This document shows positions 61,623 to 64,000 of a stretch of DNA of 64,000 bases, one piece after another (within the stretch, counting starts at the first letter, position 1; each line of letters begins with the position of its first letter). The translations under genes and the position numbers were made by a program. The notes below the pieces were generated by a model that was not told where the DNA came from, did not search any database, and saw only the letters and a list, made by a program, of their open reading frames with translations. This stretch comes from Streptomyces sp. H39-S7 (lineage in GTDB: Bacteria > Actinomycetota > Actinomycetes > Streptomycetales > Streptomycetaceae). The stretch is taken from positions 1-64,000 of the forward strand of contig NZ_JAPVLU010000016.1 of assembly GCF_027158205.1 (NCBI RefSeq), in the 5' to 3' direction.

Positions 61623-62065
61623 TGCGATTCGTGTTCTCCGCCGATGACGTGCCGCCGCCTTCCGGGTTCGATCTCGGGCATCTGGAGGTGGCGGGGAACC
61701 TGGGTTCGTACTCCTCGCGCGGGCATGCCCCGGACCAGGCGATGATGATCTACGTTTCGCTCTCGCTGCTGCTCGACGGTCTGCGGTCGCTCGTCGAGGC
61801 CGGGCGCGGCGGGTACGCGTTCGGCGGGGTCGACTCCTCCTTCTCGCTGAAGTTCTCGCTGACGAAGGACGGGACGCTCACCACCCAGGCCCCCGGCACG
61901 CCGGTCGACCGGTCGGACGTACGGACGGTCGTCGCCGCGGCGTGGGCGGCGGCGGAGGGGTTCGCCGCCGCCCACCTGCCGGGCCTGCCGCCGGACGACG
62001 CCGGGCGGCAGGACCTCGAGATGTCGCTGGCCGCCTTCGCGCCGCTGGTCACGCGGGCCGGGTAG
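61622..62065 (+). CDS. candidate immunity protein for the RHS toxin
   Basis: A 147-residue soluble protein without a recognised family. It starts MRFVFSADDVPPPSGF, has a central strand-rich part (GGVDSSFSLKFSL) and ends in Ala-rich helices with acidic residues. Its ATG shares a base with the toxin stop (TAATG), the strongest sign that it is made with the toxin. Such overlapping small genes behind RHS toxins usually encode immunity proteins that bind and block the C-terminal tip. The immunity role is inferred from position alone. Confidence 0.7.
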   Translation: MRFVFSADDVPPPSGFDLGHLEVAGNLGSYSSRGHAPDQAMMIYVSLSLLLDGLRSLVEAGRGGYAFGGVDSSFSLKFSLTKDGTLTTQAPGTPVDRSDVRTVVAAAWAAAEGFAAAHLPGLPPDDAGRQDLEMSLAAFAPLVTRAG

Positions 62066-62086
62066 CCGGGTGGTGGCCGGCGACGG

Positions 62087-63364
62087 TCAGACGCGGGTGA
62101 CCTGGCCGCAGCCCTCCCCCGGGCCGACGGGCTTGCTGCGGTCGTAGGGGTCGACGGCGGAGGCGGAGGGAGCCGGGGTGGTGCTGGGGCCGCCGGTCGG
62201 TCCGATGCTCGGGTGCAGGAAGCCGTCGGTGATGTCGCAGGCCGAGTTGCCGAGGTCCTGGCGGTAGTCGGTGATCCAGAGCTTGCCCCTGGTCACCTGC
62301 TTGACCCGGGGGTCGGCGACGTCGAAGTCCAGCACGCGCCGCACGATGGTGCGGGAGACGGCCGACGAGTGGCCGTCGGCGGCGGTCACCCCGTAGACGA
62401 AGGTGACGTCGGCGTGCACGGTGACCGAACCGGACTTGCCCTCCTTGAAGGTGAGCAGACCGCGCGTCTTGACCACGTCGCCGACCATCCGCACCTCGGC
62501 CGGGGCGAACCGGCTGGCCACCGCCAGCGGGTTGTGGTTCTTGTCGGGCTTGCGGAAGGAGGTGTCCCACAGTGAGACGATCTCCGACTCCAGCGGGTCG
62601 ATCAGGCCCAGAGCGATCCGCGGGCGCTCCCCGCGCAGGGTCGCCGGGTTGAGGTTCGTGTCGATCAGGAACTGCTTGGTGCGCTCCAGCGCGTCCTCCA
62701 CCTGCGCGCGTGTCATCCGCCCCACCGCCTTCGCCGGGGGGACGACGATCCCGGTCGCGCCGTCCGCGTACAGGAGGGCCGGCGAGCCGCGGAAGGGCTC
62801 CGCGAGCGTCGGGGTGTCCGCCATCGGGTCGACGGACGGGGCAGCCGTGGGCGGCGCCGTCTCCGGCGGGAGGGCGGGGGGCCGGCCCGAGTCGTCGGAG
62901 CGGTACCCCGTCGTGTCGGCGGAGTCCGCGGAAGCGCCCGAGCCGCTGAAGTCGCCGCGCAGCCAGTCCAGCGCGGTGGACGGATTGAGTACCACCAGGA
63001 GGACCACCACCGCCAGAAGCACGCCCAGCCCTCCGCGCAGGCGCCGCCGGGTCGCGCGGCGTTCCCGGTCCTGCCAGGTGGGCCCGGTGCGCCAGCCCGC
63101 GGGCTCCGCGGGCACCGCCGGCTTCGCGCGGCGCCCCCACCGCTTGCCCTTCCGCTGCTGCAGCGCGGCGAGTTCCGCCTCGCGCCGGAACCGCTCCGTC
63201 ACCATCCGGGCGCGCGCCGAGGGTTCCTTCGGAGCCTGCGCCCTAATGTCCTGTTCGGTGTCCCGGACGAACTTCTCCCATACGTCGTCCGGTATAGCGG
63301 ACTTGTCCCCGGAAGCAGGTGGTTCAGCGGTCACGGAAGGGCCCCCCACAGGCTGTTCTGACAC
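62087..63364 (-). CDS. conserved membrane protein, unknown function
   Basis: A 425-residue bitopic protein. A charged cytoplasmic N-terminus (about 105 residues, rich in Arg/Glu, with REAELAALQQRKGKRW) is followed by one transmembrane helix (about 110-127). An extracytoplasmic part has a Pro/Ser/Thr linker and a mixed alpha/beta domain (ALERTKQFLIDTNLNPATLRG, then VHADVTFVYGVTAADG, then LDFDVADP). Two cysteines near the C-terminus (NSACDITDG, GEGCGQV) may form a disulfide. No catalytic motif seen. GTG at 63364 is the likely start. Confidence 0.78.
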   Translation of the reverse strand: MSEQPVGGPSVTAEPPASGDKSAIPDDVWEKFVRDTEQDIRAQAPKEPSARARMVTERFRREAELAALQQRKGKRWGRRAKPAVPAEPAGWRTGPTWQDRERRATRRRLRGGLGVLLAVVVLLVVLNPSTALDWLRGDFSGSGASADSADTTGYRSDDSGRPPALPPETAPPTAAPSVDPMADTPTLAEPFRGSPALLYADGATGIVVPPAKAVGRMTRAQVEDALERTKQFLIDTNLNPATLRGERPRIALGLIDPLESEIVSLWDTSFRKPDKNHNPLAVASRFAPAEVRMVGDVVKTRGLLTFKEGKSGSVTVHADVTFVYGVTAADGHSSAVSRTIVRRVLDFDVADPRVKQVTRGKLWITDYRQDLGNSACDITDGFLHPSIGPTGGPSTTPAPSASAVDPYDRSKPVGPGEGCGQVTRV

Positions 63365-63408
63365 GTGAGGGCAGTTCTACAGGCCAACGGCGCACCCTAC
63401 AAATCGGT

Positions 63409-64000
63409 TCAGGACCGCAGGGCGCCGAGGGCCGAGCGGACCGTTTCGAGGTCCGCGTCGGAGGCCAGGCCCGCGTGGTAGAGCCGGATCTCGGTGGCGC
63501 CGAGGCCCGCGGCGTGGGTGACGTCGGCGGCCAGGGTGCCGGGGCTGCCGCCCATGCCGGACACGACGGGGAAGTTGGCGGCGAGGACGGTGTCCGGACG
63601 CCGGTGGGGCGCGAAGGGGCTGAGTACGGCGGCCCGTTCGGCCGGGCCGCCGGCGCAGGGCAGGACGAGGCCGTCGGCGTGCGCGAGCACGTCCTCCGCG
63701 TCGACCCCGACGTTCGCGCCCGTGCGGTGCGGGCCGGGGTCCGCGTGCAGCAGGATCCGGAAGCCGGGGGCGGCCTCGGCGCGGACCGCCGAGACGACCT
63801 CCCGCTGGAAGTGCCGGGCCACCATGGCGCGCCAGGACAGCGTCGCGCCGGCCAGGTCCACGCCGAGCAGCTTCTCGACCTCGGCCCACTCGGCCGCGCG
63901 GTCACCGGGCGCCGGCTCCCGCTCGCCGGACCACACGGGCACCAGCGCGGTCCGTACGGCGACCTGCAGCGCGTCGGGATCCTGTCCGAGCCCCGCGTAG
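63409..64000 (-). CDS. hypothetical protein, TIM-barrel-like (5' end cut by window edge)
   Basis: The C-terminal 196 codons of a gene that continues beyond base 64000; the open frame reads through to the edge (YAGLGQDPDALQVAVRTAL). The alternating strands and helices (FRILLHADPGPHRTG, VLAHADGLVLPC, VLAANFPVVSGMGG, TEIRLYHAGL) suggest the second half of a TIM barrel, as in glycoside-hydrolase-like proteins, but I do not recognise a family. It ends 44 nt before the start of the membrane protein gene on the same strand. Confidence 0.6.
   Translation of the reverse strand, partial: YAGLGQDPDALQVAVRTALVPVWSGEREPAPGDRAAEWAEVEKLLGVDLAGATLSWRAMVARHFQREVVSAVRAEAAPGFRILLHADPGPHRTGANVGVDAEDVLAHADGLVLPCAGGPAERAAVLSPFAPHRRPDTVLAANFPVVSGMGGSPGTLAADVTHAAGLGATEIRLYHAGLASDADLETVRSALGALRS

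Overview
The window is very GC-rich, almost every gene has G/C in the third codon position, GTG starts are common, and many neighbouring genes overlap by 4 nt. Gene content is typical of Streptomyces: an Asp23/AmaP cluster, a Gbn-type small nucleoid protein next to an ABC-F ATPase, a cobalamin operon behind a B12 riboswitch, and ectABCD. From memory the gene order from about 14.5 kb onward resembles a conserved core-chromosome segment of Streptomyces coelicolor (roughly SCO1838 to SCO1876); this was not checked by search. I saw no transposase, prophage, CRISPR array, rRNA or tRNA.

Layout. 0-1.2 kb: 5' part of a LuxR/STAND-type ATPase regulator and a divergent small lipoprotein. 1.3-6.3 kb: a tightly coupled four-gene catabolic operon (acetoacetate-decarboxylase-like protein, SDR, two paralogous amidohydrolases) divergent from a TetR regulator, with a perfect palindrome between them. 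6.3-11.1 kb: housekeeping genes (exonuclease with BRCT domain, Cys-rich protein, SURF1, GH15 hydrolase, an atypical SDR); two of them look leaderless. 11.1-14.5 kb: an envelope-stress-like Asp23 cluster. 14.5-25.5 kb: enoyl-CoA hydratase, Gbn, ABC-F, zinc metallopeptidase, a HEAT-repeat protein with an apparent frameshift, alpha/beta hydrolase, class II aldolase, FAD oxidoreductase, and a PiT phosphate transporter behind a PHO-box-like repeat.

25.6-43.4 kb: the cobalamin operon. A B12 riboswitch precedes cobD-cobQ-cobN-chlID-cobO-cobB-cobI-cobM-cobL-cbiG/cobJ-cobH-cbiX-cobC, nearly all translationally coupled. It encodes most corrin-ring methyltransferases, both amidases, adenosylation, side-chain steps, and two different cobalt-insertion systems (CbiX, and CobN with ChlID). 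CobK, CobF, CobG and CobA are not in the window.

43.4-50.2 kb: a one-polypeptide Ser/Thr kinase carrying an extracellular peptide-binding (SBP_5) domain, a sortase-anchored SCO1860-type surface protein, an amidohydrolase and a class V aminotransferase. 50.2-53.9 kb: ectABCD, which makes ectoine and 5-hydroxyectoine. 53.9-57 kb: a DUF1349 protein and a ketoglutarate-semialdehyde-type dehydrogenase divergent from an IclR regulator, with a palindrome between them. 57-62 kb: a 1,509-residue RHS polymorphic toxin with a T7SS-type N-terminus, an unassigned C-terminal toxin tip and an overlapping candidate immunity gene. 62-64 kb: a membrane protein and a gene cut by the window edge.

Most noteworthy: the RHS toxin tip and its immunity partner, the kinase/SBP fusion, the two-amidohydrolase operon, the duplicated cobalt-insertion routes, six GATC sites upstream of the GATC-binding protein gene gbn, and small-scale repeats around ectC and upstream of the kinase.
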